64,000 nt of DNA from positions 4,898,001 through 4,962,000 of the forward strand of contig NC_064677.1 in assembly GCF_023278565.1 (NCBI RefSeq), in the 5' to 3' direction. Positions 24,937 to 36,355 of the stretch are shown here, in pieces. The DNA comes from Colletotrichum lupini. Lineage: Eukaryota > Ascomycota > Sordariomycetes > Glomerellales > Glomerellaceae. The notes beneath the pieces are model-generated. The model had not been told where the DNA came from and did no database searches. It was given only the letters and a program-made list of their open reading frames with translations. Both the position numbers and the translations under genes were made by a program. The stretch's first letter is position 1; every line of letters begins with the position of its first letter.

Positions 24937-25730
24937 CACTATTTAACCTTAACCCTTTTTATAGATTACTTATTTTTTCTTCTATTCTACCCTCTCCCTT
25001 ATTAAGGGATTATTAAAATCGTAGTTTTAATAATTTATTAATAAGTTAATATTACTATTTAAAAATAAATAACTTATACTTATATATAAGTACTAAGAGT
25101 CTTATTATTATAAAAATAATAATAAATATATTAAGGTACTTAAAAAAGCTTTTTAATAAACTTTTAATATTATTTAAAATAATAATTCTTAAGTCATAAA
25201 AAAAAGCTAAAGTATTATATTAATACGGCCCTACTTATTTTATTAATATTAATAATACCCTTTTTAATATAAAATATATTAATAATATTTTATAGCCGTA
25301 TTATTATATTTTATAAATCGTACTTAATATTAATAAGGATTTTAATATTATTTCTTAGTTCGTTTTTTAATTTTTTTATTAAAGCCGTTATTATAAAGTT
25401 AGTTTAGTTATTAATATTTTAATAAGTATTTTAATTTAACTTAAAAGCTTTTATAGTTCTTAAGTAAAGGTTTTTAAAGGATTTATAATTAGATTTTTTA
25501 TTTATTATAAGTAAAGCTATTATAATTAAAGTTATAATACTACTTATAGACCTCGATAATAAGTAATTAATAATATAATAATTTTTTTTATCATAAGTTT
25601 AAAAAAGTATTTTAATTTAAGTACTAAGTAAGTACTATATTATTTTATTAAAACTATATTTTTATACTTATAACTTAGAAAGAATTAACTTTCTTTGATA
25701 ATAAGGTACTTAGGAAGGTAAGGTAGGAGG
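24937..25730. repeat. AT-rich island, probably RIP-degraded repeat
   Basis: About 0.8 kb composed almost wholly of A and T, crowded with TpA steps, with only isolated G/C (often as CCGTA or TAAAG). The borders with normal-GC sequence are abrupt on both sides. No frame is open. This composition is what repeat-induced point mutation leaves of a transposon in Pezizomycotina. No terminal repeats or protein relics could be recognised, so the element type is unknown. Confidence 0.7.
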
Positions 25731-26382
25731 GGCATCACTGACCAGTGCCGGCCGCCATGTAGTCTTCCTTCCGGCTGCCATCCATTCGTCATGTCTACCG
25801 ATACCTACAGTCTCTCATAAGGAATCATATAAGCCAACGTACTGTATTTCTTTTATAGTCATCTCACTGAGAATCAGAGCGTCGGGAGTACCGAACCCCA
25901 GGCCGACCCTCGAGACCAGGCTTCAGACAAGGCTCAAGACGAGGGTAAGAAACAGAAGGCTAGAAGTGTTAGGTACGGGACGGCTCAGGATAGGGGAGAC
26001 CCGTTGATATGAGAGATCGGATAACTGTCGGTGGCCAGTCCGGTGACCCTATGCTGCGGGCCCCGTAACACTGCATGTCGGAGTGGTGGAATACCTCGAT
26101 CGGTGCCGACGAATGAGCCTCATCGAATACGCTGACCGGTGTAAAGCTACCTAGCTTAGCCGCCTTTCACATGCCACCTCCATAGAGACTTGGTTAGCCT
26201 CTTCCAAATCTTATCACGGATTGTTTGATCATTATCAATTTTACGATTTGTCGACGTATCAACAAATCGACCTTCTATGTTCCCATAGCAAAAACGCCAA
26301 TTACTCTAGTGGAAATGCACACTTTTGACCTCTTTCCTCCTCTCCTTCTTCAATCCAATTCAAATCAAGGGCTCGTGGCGGC
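25731..26382. other. Intergenic sequence of normal composition
   Basis: About 650 bases between the AT-rich island and the 3' end of the dehydrogenase gene. I see no gene or RNA in it. Confidence 0.6.
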
Positions 26383-27739
26383 TTATGTGACGGTGTAACC
26401 GCCATCAACGCGGAGGTCCGCACCCGTGACGTAGAGAGAGGCATCAGACAGCAAGAAAGTGACGGGTCCCATAAGGTCCTTGGGCTGACCCATCTTGCCC
26501 TGAGGAATCAGAGAAGTCCACTTCTGCTTGAGGTCTGGGTTGTCGTCAAGGATCTTCTCGGTTCTGCACATGTGCGTCAGTATTGATTGCCTGGAAACAA
26601 AGAATTTGGGTATTAGACTTACAGAGCTGTGAGCATGTAGCCGGGAGAGATACAGTTGACACGAATGCCCGCACCAGCCCACTCGACAGCCAAAGAGGCA
26701 GCCAAGTGACGGACGCCAGCCTTTGCGGCGTTGTAAGGTCTGTTTGAACATGTATTAGCGAATTTGATGCCTCGAAAGAAACAAGACTCGATGAAACCTA
26801 CGCTTGAGGCTGGGGAATGTTGACAATGGAGCCAGACATGCTGCCGATGAAGACCATGCTTCCGGGAGACTTGCGCTCCATGAGATGCTTGGCGACTCCG
26901 ATAGCGAAGAGGTATGTGCCGTCGACGTTGACGCCCCAGAGCTTACGCATGCGCTCAATGGGGTAGTTGATGGCGTCGAAGTTCTCGGTGAAGCCGGCCG
27001 ACGTGACGAGGTTGTCAATCTTGCCGTGAGCGGCGAGGATCTCAGCAATGCAGGCGTCGACAGAGGCGGGGTCTGAGACGTCTGCGTGGTGCGCAGTCAC
27101 CTTGGGAACTCTATTATACGTTGTTAGGCGTCCGTCACTTCCTCTCGAGGTCAATGGTCATTCGAGTGCATACCTCTTGGCCTCTGGGTTTTCTCTCTTG
27201 AATGCCTCAAGCAGGTTCTTGGCTTGGAGCTCAGCCTCCTCCTCTGTCTCGGTGTCAGTACCTTGCTCTCACGGAAGTCTGAAGCTTGCTGGCAATCAGG
27301 TCGAAAACTCACTGTTCAAGTCGACGATGGCAAGGTCGCTGCCGGAGTAGACCATGCCTTGGCCCATAACCAAGCCAAGGCCGCGCGCACCGCCGGTGAC
27401 GACGCCGGTGTGGCCATCGAGAGAGAAGGAAGCAAGCGTGGGCTTGCCAATGCCACCACCGTGGCCGCGGACCGGCTGACTGCTAGGCAGCTGGTCGTCC
27501 TCAGGGTACTCGACAGTGACATCGGGGTCGGTTCTCGAATACTGGCCCGGGTGAGGCTTCTCTCTGACGTTGGGGCTGCCGCTGATGGATCTAGACTGTT
27601 GCTGCTGCTTGGGGCTAGTGGCTGCAATGCTAGCTTGAGCTGCAGAGGCGGAAGACTGAGAGGATTTGCCGCGGACCTGGGTGTGTCTCGCGATGGGACG
27701 AATGGTCCGCGCCAGTCGGGCGCTAAGAGGACGGAACAT
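26383..27739 (-). CDS. SDR-family D-arabinitol 2-dehydrogenase-like, mitochondrial-type leader
   Basis: Five exons on the minus strand: 27739-27313, 27243-27174, 27110-26802, 26739-26623 and 26563-26383; 367 aa, all junctions in frame with canonical GT-AG. The short-chain dehydrogenase/reductase fold is clear: the NAD(P)-binding TGGARGLG (residues 115-122), a DLN acidic end of beta-2, TSAGF in place of NNAG, and the catalytic triad Ser258, Tyr271 and Lys275 (YNAAK), then [13 protein letters not shown] and a C-terminal DGGYTVT. The closest family I recognise is fungal D-arabinitol 2-dehydrogenase (ribulose-forming), which oxidises D-arabinitol with NAD+; related polyol reductases are hard to separate by eye. 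The first 55 residues are Arg/Ser/Ala-rich without acidic residues, like a mitochondrial presequence, which gives about 100 residues before the SDR domain. Confidence 0.88.
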
Positions 27740-30267
27740 TTTGAGTGTCCGCGGGTGTGAAAGCGTTACACGCGGTGTTGAAGTGTATGTACGTGAATGT
27801 TGCCGTCTGAAATAATACGACGGTCAGAGTTGATTCGAGGTGCCCTTCGGAAGGAATAAAAGTGTGAAAGCGAAACAATGATGGCGTTTGTTTCGGTTTT
27901 GGAGAACCGTTGACTTTTGCAATTGACTTCAGCCGGATGATGTCACGGAATTAGTTTTTGTTGAGCGGCGACCTGGATCGAGCAGATGAAGCTAGCTGTC
28001 TCTGGCAGATGCGGAGTTGACGATCAAATCTGGCAGAGGGCTGGCGGAATTCGAGGCGCCCAAGTTTGGGCAAAAGCAACGATGAGAGGAGCTATGGTGG
28101 GGTAGATGACGTGGGACGAGCGGGAGGGTGGTGATTGACTCCTGATCGTCTGGTTGTAAGTCTGGATCGGGAAGTACGTCTCGTAATTCGGGGTCGGTTG
28201 GACTTGGTTTGTTGTATGTGAGAAGTTGGTAGATGGGAAGGGAGGGGGGGAAGAAAGTCGCGGGGAGGAGGACACTACCTTAAGGTAAGTATGTCAGAGG
28301 GGAGGAGCTTGGAACCTTGAAGAAGGCGCGGGAGGGAAGGAAGGGAGCTCCCGTTTATTATGAGTGTTGGAGCTTTCCATTGGGAAGGAAGGAACGACGG
28401 GACGGTAGGGAAGGAGGTTTAGGTAAGACATTCGTGGACACTGGTAAGTCAGGTAAGGAAGGATCGTGGCGTGAGTTGATCTAGTGGTCAATTGGTTTAC
28501 TTGGCAAGGGCAAACAAGGATTGGTGGTGTTGGTGGTGGTGGAAGGAATCATGGAACTTGGTAGCAGCCAAAAAGAGAAAAGGAAAAAAGTTCACGATAC
28601 TTTGGGCGTATGGACGCGTCTCGCAGCTTCCCGGCCCAAAACCACGTCTCAACCGGTCAGGTCCCAAGTCGCAGGTTCCAGGCGCCGCATGTCGCAGGTC
28701 GTAGCACGTCCGCCGCTCTCGCACTGCCTCGCGGGGAGTTGCCCCGGAACTAGGGCTGGACTCATGGAGCCCGAGCGGACATCCATGGGCCAAAATAAGG
28801 ATCGCTCCATGCCACCCACTGCGCCCACCGCCCACACTAGAACCACAACCCCGGGGCGGGGGTGGGCCATTGCCCCCAAATGGCCCTCTTCTAGGTGGAC
28901 TGGCTCCTCCATCCCGGCATGCCCGGCTGCCGGCTACCAGGCCAGACGGGTAAGTCCCTGATTTTGTTTGCCTCTGAACTACCACCGACACTGGACGTTG
29001 CAGCGCATTCGATGATGGGTAGTATGGTACCGTGTAAGCTTAAGGCTAGACTTATATACTATGCAGTCTCGATGATACATATGGACAATAACAGTGTAGA
29101 TGCTGTGAGTGAATGGGCCTTATGCATGAATATGCGATGTGTATGAAATCTTTATGAAAAGTACCTGACTAGAATGCCAACCACGAGCAGAACATGAGAT
29201 GAGAGAAACAAGACGGAAACCCCTTAAACCCTTGTCAAGGTCTCCATGTCTCCTGCTCATCATTCCGAGCTCCCCGTGTCCCTCGTGTCCCGAAAGGGAC
29301 CCTGTGGAGTCAAGGAAAGAAACAACGAGAAATCTTGACAGAGCTTGTGACCCAACCGGGCCAAGAAATGTAAGAAGCTCCAACTTTTTTTTTCCTCCTC
29401 TCAAGAAACTTCCGGAGGTTTTGGGGGTCCTTGGGGGCAAAACATTGGGCATCTCTCGAACGCCATTCTCCACATTTTACTCCAATTTTCCTGGACGGGA
29501 TGAGATTCTAGAATGCCATGAGATTAGGACTGGCCAACGGTCTGGCCACCGGTGTTCATCCTCACAGACACACACTCAGTCTCACACACCTCAGACCTCA
29601 GACGCAGACCAGACAGAGAAATCCTGACCTCCGGTTCGGAGACCGCCTCGATCATGCAGCCTGTTACACCGTCACATTATCACGTTGATCAGGATGGCCA
29701 TGCTGTTGGCTTGGCCCGTCATCTTATTTACCCACTTTGTTTCTTCTCATTCTCTGCTGAACACGAGGTCCTCTGCATTGAGGCTGACTGATTGACTGAT
29801 AGTCCTTTACCGAAAGCCATGCCACCACTGGCCCTCACCCTGGACCCAAGCATACACGTCAGCTAACATCTCCCAGCTCCTGAACGGCAGAACCGCCCCG
29901 GGACCTGGCGCCGGGTTGCCGAAGTCGGCGCTTCGCTTGCACCTGCCCAAGTGGATGACCAAAGGAGAAGAGACCAGAGTCAAATACTATGGTAGCGTAA
30001 AAGCATACACTTGCCATCAAGTTGTATAACTACCTACACGTCACCAAAGAAATAAATTCTGCTTATCGATGAGGTATTGATCGTTACAGCTTCCTGCCAG
30101 ACTCTTCGACTCTATGCCTGGTTATAAAATTGGGAGCACAGAGACGTAGTTGCGTGGATATCTGCTTTCTTCATTCCTGTTGAATTAACTGTAGCGTACA
30201 AAATAAAGATGCCGGTCTCTTGCACCGATTCCAATCCACAGCATAAACAAAACAACCCGAATCATCG
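27740..30267. other. Intergenic region, no gene recognised
   Basis: About 2.5 kb with the promoter of the minus-strand dehydrogenase at its left end and the 3' flank of the minus-strand NACHT-ankyrin pseudogene at its right end. A Gly/Pro-rich minus-strand frame at 28497-28991 looks like chance and is not called. Confidence 0.55.
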
Positions 30268-33053
30268 TCAGTCATCGCCACTTTGCCGCTTCCGCTTCGA
30301 AGCCGAGGGTGCCAATAGCTTCTGTTGAGGGGCTGAGACTATACCGCCACTTTGCTTGAGCAAAGACAACACTCTAGGGCTATTACCTCGACTTGAAGCA
30401 AGGTCACTCGCGGTTTGGGATTCATGAGAGTGGCGATTCAGGAACTTACAGAACCTGCAGCCGCAACGCCTGCCTTTCTCGATGACTGCATTGACTAGGG
30501 CGCCACGAGCGAGCAAATCCTGCGTCAATTCCACTGCCCACCATTGGTCTTTGCCAAGCGCGGCAACAAGATGCAGAGCTGTCCACCCGCATGAAGTGGC
30601 CTCGTTGACATCAACGCCGTCAAGAAGGAATCTCTTCACAATAGTGACGGGCTCTTCTACAAGACCGGGATGTTTCAAAGCAAAACAGACGACCTTGAGA
30701 AAAGTCCCAGGTTCAGTATCGTTTTTGCGCCAAACCTTGCAAGAATAGTTCTGATTGCTCCGGATGCGATGGCAAAGCCACCTGAGCTTTCCGATCTGGT
30801 GCAGTCTCCAGCCGAGCGCCTCGGACAAAATGTGCCCGAATTCGATGCTGATGTCTTCAGTATTCATGGTTTCTAAGACCATCATCACGAACTCTTCGTT
30901 TGTAGCCTCACAGATCAGGTTGAAGCTTGCTAGACGTCTGTCTTTTTGGGAATCTTTCATCTCGGCACAGGCTTGATTGAGAAAAAGTCTAGCCAACCGC
31001 TCATTGCCATGTCTGAAGGTATTGACGAGCGGGCATTCGACCGTGAGGTGTGGAATTCTCTCTTGACCATCATTCACGAGGCTAGCGCCATTGCGAACGA
31101 GCAACTCGGCAGCCTCGCTCTGGCCATATTGGGTAGCATAGGCGAGAGCCGTACGCGAGCCCGGTTGGTGATCATTGACATGGTATTGAACGTTAAGGTT
31201 TTCTTCCAAAAGCGTGCGGATCATGGGGAGCAAGCCCAAGGCTGAACAAATGTGCAAAGCGCCAAGCATGAAACCCTGATGGTCCTTTATCCTCTTGCGG
31301 TCTTTGAAAATCCCCTCAGAATCATACTCGAGCCACCAAGCAGTACGGAAAGTTGACTCATCTTCGAAGAAAGCATGTCTCGGCTTGATAAACTTCAGAG
31401 ACTCCTCGCCACACAGCCTCGCATGTGCTGGCCAGTGACTTCTCGCAGACTTGAGTCACATCGTAAAACTGGGTTCATTGGCTTCATGTTCCCAGTTGAA
31501 TTCGGAGCCGTGGTGAACGTCATCGGTGCGCTCATACCAAGCGTGGAGATTATCGAGACATCTTTTGGCAATTTCGTAGTGTGTTTTCTCTGGTGTGATG
31601 TGAAAATTTCTGATCTTGGGATTCAAGTCAGCGTCGTGGACGTCGATCTCCAGAAGATGATCCGCCAATGACCGATGATACAGGACGATGTAGGTGTTGT
31701 CGTTGTTTTTCGGACGAAACATCCAATCCTTATTCTTTGTGAATCTCATCAGTGGATAAGAATCCGTGACTAGATCCCGAATCCTTTCACAGGCATCGTC
31801 AGCCCTTTTGCGGTGTTTTTTGTCGGGAAAGAGAGCATTGCTGATCTGCCGCGTTGTGAAAGGCTATTGAGCCAAAGCCATCCATCGAATCATTTCAGCT
31901 ACCTCTAGGCGGGATTCATCGCCTATCTGTGAGAGAAGACGTGAGTAAACTGGACGAAGACCACGTGGCGCTTTTTCCAGCGTCTTCCAAATCTCTGACT
32001 CTGATTTCTTCGATGCGATCTCGTCAAGCATGAAGCCAACCCATGAGAAGAGTCCTTCGGAGCGTTTATAGAGTTCGCGTCCCAAGTCACGCCAAAAGTG
32101 TTTGTTGAACTTTTCGACCTTCGGATGATTTTCAAGCCTAGCCTTGATAACCAGCCAAACGTCGTCTTGATGCTCACCGAGATATATCGGACTGTAGTCG
32201 AGACCAGGATTCAAGGCCCGCAGCCCCCTACCTGAAGATTGGTCCAAGTTCATGTAATGAGAACCTCGAACGCCTTCAATCCCACCGCTGAGAATGACGA
32301 TCTTCAAGATATTGGGAGCCTGGTGACAAGCTCTGGAGCGGTATTCGAAGAGAGTCTGAATCTTTCCGACAAGCCATTTCTTATCGCCTTCGGGGCATTC
32401 GTCAACCCCATCAAGAACGCAGTAAAGGGGGCCCAGGTCGGGGTCATTCAGTGTATGAGCGAAGATTTCCCATAGAGTACCGAGTGACCCTAATGCGTAC
32501 TCCATTCTCCCTTCGCGTGTCATACTTTTGGCAGCATATTTGGCGAGAGCCGGATTCCTTGTGAAAATGTCGTGAAGCCAAGTTCGTAGGACCGATGTCG
32601 CTGTATTTCTTCTTGGATCGTGACGGTTGCAAAATTGGTACACAAGATTTCCGGACGGAGATTGCGTGAGACCCTGAAACTCTCCGATGAGGAAAATGGA
32701 GAGCATCGTCTTCCCCGTGCCGGGGCCACCGGATATGCATAACAGTTCTGACTCTTCAGACTCTAACCACGTTCGATACTTGTCCTCGGCTCGAATTCAT
32801 TCGCAGGTTCCCTCAACTATGCCTCCTGTTGAATCTCGGATCTCCTGCTTGTTGATATACGGACCCGTGATGAAAAGGGCGTCGACGCATCTTGTCAGAT
32901 CGTCTTTCGCATGCTCGCCTATTCAAGAGATATTAGCCAGATTACTTCGAGAGCGATTGAGGAATGATTTTGCCAACATGAGGTGACATGGTTGCTTCCT
33001 GCAATAACGGTTGAGCCATGAGCGGCATGTATGTCCCCAATGGACATCGACAT
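30268..33053 (-). pseudogene. NACHT-ankyrin (NLR/STAND) receptor, broken by three in-frame stops
   Basis: A minus-strand reading frame runs colinearly from 32918 to 30268 with no frameshift but three stops: TGA 32799-32797, TAG 31866-31864 and TGA 31458-31456. About 908 codons in all. It holds the P-loop SGGPGTGKT just upstream of MLSIFLIGEF (near 32710), Walker B VLDGVDEC, a winged-helix-like region and C-terminal ankyrin repeats (TALAYATQYGQSEAAELLV; WTALHLVAALG), ending in a basic KRKRQSGDD tail. A likely first exon, 33053-32978, joins through a 59-nt intron (weak GTTGGC donor, CTAAT branch, TAG acceptor). It encodes about 25 residues containing SIGDIHAAHGSTVIAG, placed directly before the NACHT module. 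A signalling motif at this spot is known in fungal NLRs such as NWD2. The stops replace positions expected to be sense codons (one sits where Trp is usual, after CE), so the receptor is probably dead in this strain. Confidence 0.8.
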
Positions 33054-33528
33054 GCTGGCCATTGGGAGATAAGATGACGATGATGAGGGCCAAGGTGACA
33101 GTAGCCGAGTCAAGAGGAGGCGAAGAAAGAATCTGCAGCTCTTTTGTGGCAAGATGACATGAAAACCTTTGAAAAGATTTCCGAAGAAAGATGGGCGAAG
33201 GTGAAAATGAAGGATCCCATGGCCGGAACAGCGGGGGATTCCAGACAGACATACAGTCTCCCCCATGACTATCATGCGGGGGATGTCCAAAGACCGTTGA
33301 AGGCATTTCTGGTTAGCCAGGCCGCATCAAGACATCTTTTCCTAGACTAAAGAATCACTCCTCATCCTTTGTAATGGTTGACAATCGAGACGTCTGCCTG
33401 CCTGCTGGGAGTCTGTGATAAAAATGGGACGACACTGTGGCCCTCTCGATGCTATACACCTCACTTCTGCATCGCCCCATCACTCTCACTAAATTTACAG
33501 ACACCACCAGATACCTCAACTGAAAAAG
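33054..33528. promoter_or_regulatory. Shared upstream region between divergent NLR and effector-like gene
   Basis: 475 bases separate the start codons of the minus-strand NACHT gene and the plus-strand gene at 33529. The head-to-head layout implies a bidirectional promoter, as often found for fungal NLR/effector pairs. No specific factor site was identified. A minus-strand frame within it has no supporting homology. Confidence 0.5.
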
Positions 33529-34460
33529 ATGGCTGAAGTAGTCGGAACCACAAGTGCCGTAGTCGCCTTGGTAGCAACAGCTTTGCAAGGAATCATGGGA
33601 GCGAAGGAGAAGATTGCCAGCATCGAACGAGCTCCAGAGATGACCACTCACATCAAACAGGAGCTTCAAGATATCGAACGCCTGATGGAGCGCCTCAACA
33701 TTTCGTTCCAATCAAACGAAATCGAAGTGGTCTCCGTCGCCGAAAACACCAATGTGCAATCCGCCCTCAGAGCCTGCAGCGCTTCGTCTCTGGCCTTGGA
33801 CAACGAGGTTAGCAAGCTTCTCCAACGCTCAAAGGACGGGTCCACTGGGCGGACAGAACCAAGATCGGACTATTCGGCAAAGATAAGCTCCAGGTCTTCG
33901 TGGACGAGATCAGGATTTGCAAACAGACTGTCAAATTGGCTTTGGCCGGCGCCAACTTGTGAGTACTACATCGAGAGCATGCAGATTTGATAGCAAACCT
34001 GATCTTTTCCTCTTGTAGTCTTGCATCCATAGAGCAAACCAAGCAGCTTCAGGCGATCCTGAAGCAGGTTGAGGCCAATGATAATGATGTACACTCCGAA
34101 GCCAAGCCCCAGAAGTCGAGAGACTTGATCAAGGGGTACGAGGAACTTCAAGCATCCCTGTTTGCCCAGGTCAATGAGAGACGAAGCAATTTGACAGTGG
34201 GCAAGGTCAAGGTCTTGGAGTCGCAGGCCGTCATCGGAATCCACGGCGCGGACGGGACTGATGGGGAGCTGGATGTCCAGCTTGGCAACGTTGAAGGCCA
34301 AGGATCCAACGTGCTGGTGGGATACTCCAAGGGCATTGACCTGAACGCTGCCTTTTTCAAAAAAAGACAACTACTTCGTGCTTCCATGGTTCACAGAGTG
34401 ATGTCACTGCAATGTGACAGAGGAACACTCAAGCGTCCACAGACAGGAGTGAAGATCTAG
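33529..34460 (+). CDS. HeLo-like protein with C-terminal amyloid-motif candidates, apparent frameshift
   Basis: Exon 1 is 33529-33958, the intron 33959-34018 (GTGAGT donor, TTGTAG acceptor), and exon 2 is 34019-34460. The N-terminus (MAEVVGTTSAVVALVATALQG) with following amphipathic helices resembles the fungal STAND N-terminal/HeLo-like domain (PF17111 type), which in some proteins forms the membrane-active part of cell-death effectors. The frame used up to about 33830 and the frame leading into the splice site differ by one base: the summed exons are one base short of a multiple of three, with the switch near the AAA at 33831-33833. The C-terminal part holds two Gly-rich motifs, one around VIGIHGADGTDG and one QLGNVEGQGSNVLVG, the second matching the N-terminus of the divergent NACHT gene. 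An A7 run at 34359-34365 shortly after the second motif makes the last 30 or so residues doubtful. It is either a decayed gene or one with sequencing indels. Confidence 0.65.
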
Positions 34461-34695
34461 ATTTGGATGTAGAGGAAGAAGTCAGATGGAGACGATTTTT
34501 GCAATACAAATACCTCCAGACTGTGAACTTGTTATTTCTGGATTCTCTGTGGAGGCAACCTAACAGAATAAATTTTACCATTGGAGTTCTACATGCTTTT
34601 GCGGTGACATCAAAGGTCCCGTCTTGATTCTTTGCTCCTGAGATCCTAAAGTGGCTCGCTCGTTGTTCTTTATATCCATGCTACTTGTATGTTAA

Positions 34696-36021
34696 TCACC
34701 CCAGGTGGGCATATTCCTTGTTGAATGCCCTTCCAATGACCATTCTCCGGATTTCCGAAGTTCCGGCACCAATCTCATACAATTTCGCACTGATGACAGT
34801 TAGTACAGAAGAGCCGGAGGGACTTTTGGGCTTGACTTACTCTCTCAACAGCCTCGAAGCTGGCATTTCCTCGACATAGCCCATGCCGCCGAGAAGCTGG
34901 ATGCTGTCCAAAGTGCACTCTGTCGCCCTCTCGGCAGCATACAAGATGGCGCCGGCGCAGTCCTGTGTCTTGATGATCCCCTCCTCATCAACAGCCTTGG
35001 CTGTGGCGTATGTGTATGCACGGGAGGCCTGTAGCTTCGTGTACATGTCTGCCAGCTTGCCCTGGATGAACTGGTTCTGAGCGATTGGGATGCCAAACTG
35101 CTTCCGCTGGTGGGTAAAGGGCAGAGCGACGTCCAGCGCGGCCTGCATGATGCCCAGAGGTCCAGCGCTGAGGACCAGACGCTCCAGGTCCAAACCCTCC
35201 ATCAGAACTCTCACACCACCGTTGATCTTGCCGAGGATGTTCTCCTTGGGCACGAAGACGGAGTCAAAGTTGAGCTCGCCAGTGTTGCTTCCGCGCATAC
35301 CCATCTTGTCGAGCTTCCTCGCGCAGCTGAAGCCCTTGGTCTTGGTCTCGACAAGGAACGCCGTGACGCCCTTGGAACCCTTCTCGGGCTCCGTCTTTGC
35401 GTAAACGACGATGACGTCGGCGTCGGGACCGTTGGTGATCCACATTTTGGAGCCGTTCAGGACGTAGCCACCATCGACGGCCGTCGCTGTCGTCCTCATG
35501 CTCACGACATCGCTGCCGGCCCCAGACTCGGACATTGCGAGGGCGCCGACGCTCGTGCCGGCAATCAGGCCGGGAAGGTACTTCTGCTTCTGCTCCGGAG
35601 AACCGTTGAGCTGGAGCTGGTTGACGCATAGTTGGGAGTGGGCGGCATAGCTGAGACCAATTGAGCCAGAGGCACGCGAGATCTCTTCCATGACGACGCA
35701 ATGCGCCTGGTAGCCCATGGCCAGACCACCAACGTCTTCATCGGCAGTCATGCCCAGGAAACCAGCCTCGCCCAGCTTTTGCCACATCTCATTGGGGAAG
35801 GCATTGCTCTTGTCCGTGTTCGCGGCAACTTCCTCTGTGATCTCGCGCCTTGTGAACTCCTGCACGCGCTCGCGCAGCTCGGTAAGATCGGCTTGTGACG
35901 GTGCTTCAAATCCCTTGGGATGCTTAGAGGAGTGGTGTCGGATCTGAAGGGCGGGGGCCGCGAGGGGTCGCAATTGACGCGCTGGCCGCGCCAGCGATCT
36001 GAATGCTCTAACACTTGACAT
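34696..36021 (-). CDS. ivdA: Isovaleryl-CoA dehydrogenase, mitochondrial
   Basis: Two exons, 36021-34841 and 34789-34696 (GTAAGT donor, TCAG acceptor); 424 aa. An FAD-dependent acyl-CoA dehydrogenase that converts isovaleryl-CoA to 3-methylcrotonyl-CoA in leucine breakdown. An Arg-rich mitochondrial presequence occupies about residues 1-30. The ACAD signatures [12 protein letters not shown] (160-171) and the C-terminal [11 protein letters not shown]...[15 protein letters not shown] are present, as is WITNGPDAD, which binds flavin. The catalytic Glu is E280 in [15 protein letters not shown], the position specific to isovaleryl-CoA and long-chain enzymes. The length is normal for the family. 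It is divergently paired with the carboxylase beta subunit that acts on its product, 334 bases away, so joint control is likely. Confidence 0.95.
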
Positions 36022-36355
36022 GGCTGTAGATTGTACAACAAAATCGAGAATGAAATAAGTTGAAAAGAGAGGAAATGAAGAACAACAATTTCTCCTACGA
36101 TTGATGATCCAAGTTACCTTGGCTTGATGCCGAGCTGGAGGTCCAACCGGGACAAGAAGGTGCTCGGCTACGGGCGGCTTTCAGCGGGCCGAGGTGAGCG
36201 TTTGGACGTCACTGGAATGGTATCCCGTCAGCAAGCGAGCGGCCCTCGAACCTCTCCTTCCCGTCTTCAAGGGCTTCGTCGGCACATGTAGTGCTCCTCC
36301 TTCATACTCTCAAACTGTCGCACCCTTAGGATCTTCCTTTGTAAACGTCCAAAAT
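36022..36355. promoter_or_regulatory. Bidirectional promoter of the leucine-catabolism pair
   Basis: Only 334 bases separate the start codons of the isovaleryl-CoA dehydrogenase and the methylcrotonoyl-CoA carboxylase beta gene. Consecutive steps of one pathway in this arrangement imply co-regulation, known for the ivdA/mcc cluster of Aspergillus nidulans. GC-rich CGG/CCG-containing sequence at about 36165-36200 could hold a Zn2Cys6 activator site, which is inference. Confidence 0.65.

Noticed and set aside
28497..28991. Gly/Pro/Arg-rich minus-strand frame of 164 codons
   Set aside because: GC-biased composition without domain; both strands are open here, typical of chance frames.
35110..35631. 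173-codon plus-strand frame
   Set aside because: Antisense shadow of the isovaleryl-CoA dehydrogenase exon.
36194..36355. Upstream ATG extension of the MCC beta gene
   Set aside because: The extra residues are unlike a targeting peptide, and the 36356 start already gives one of suitable length.
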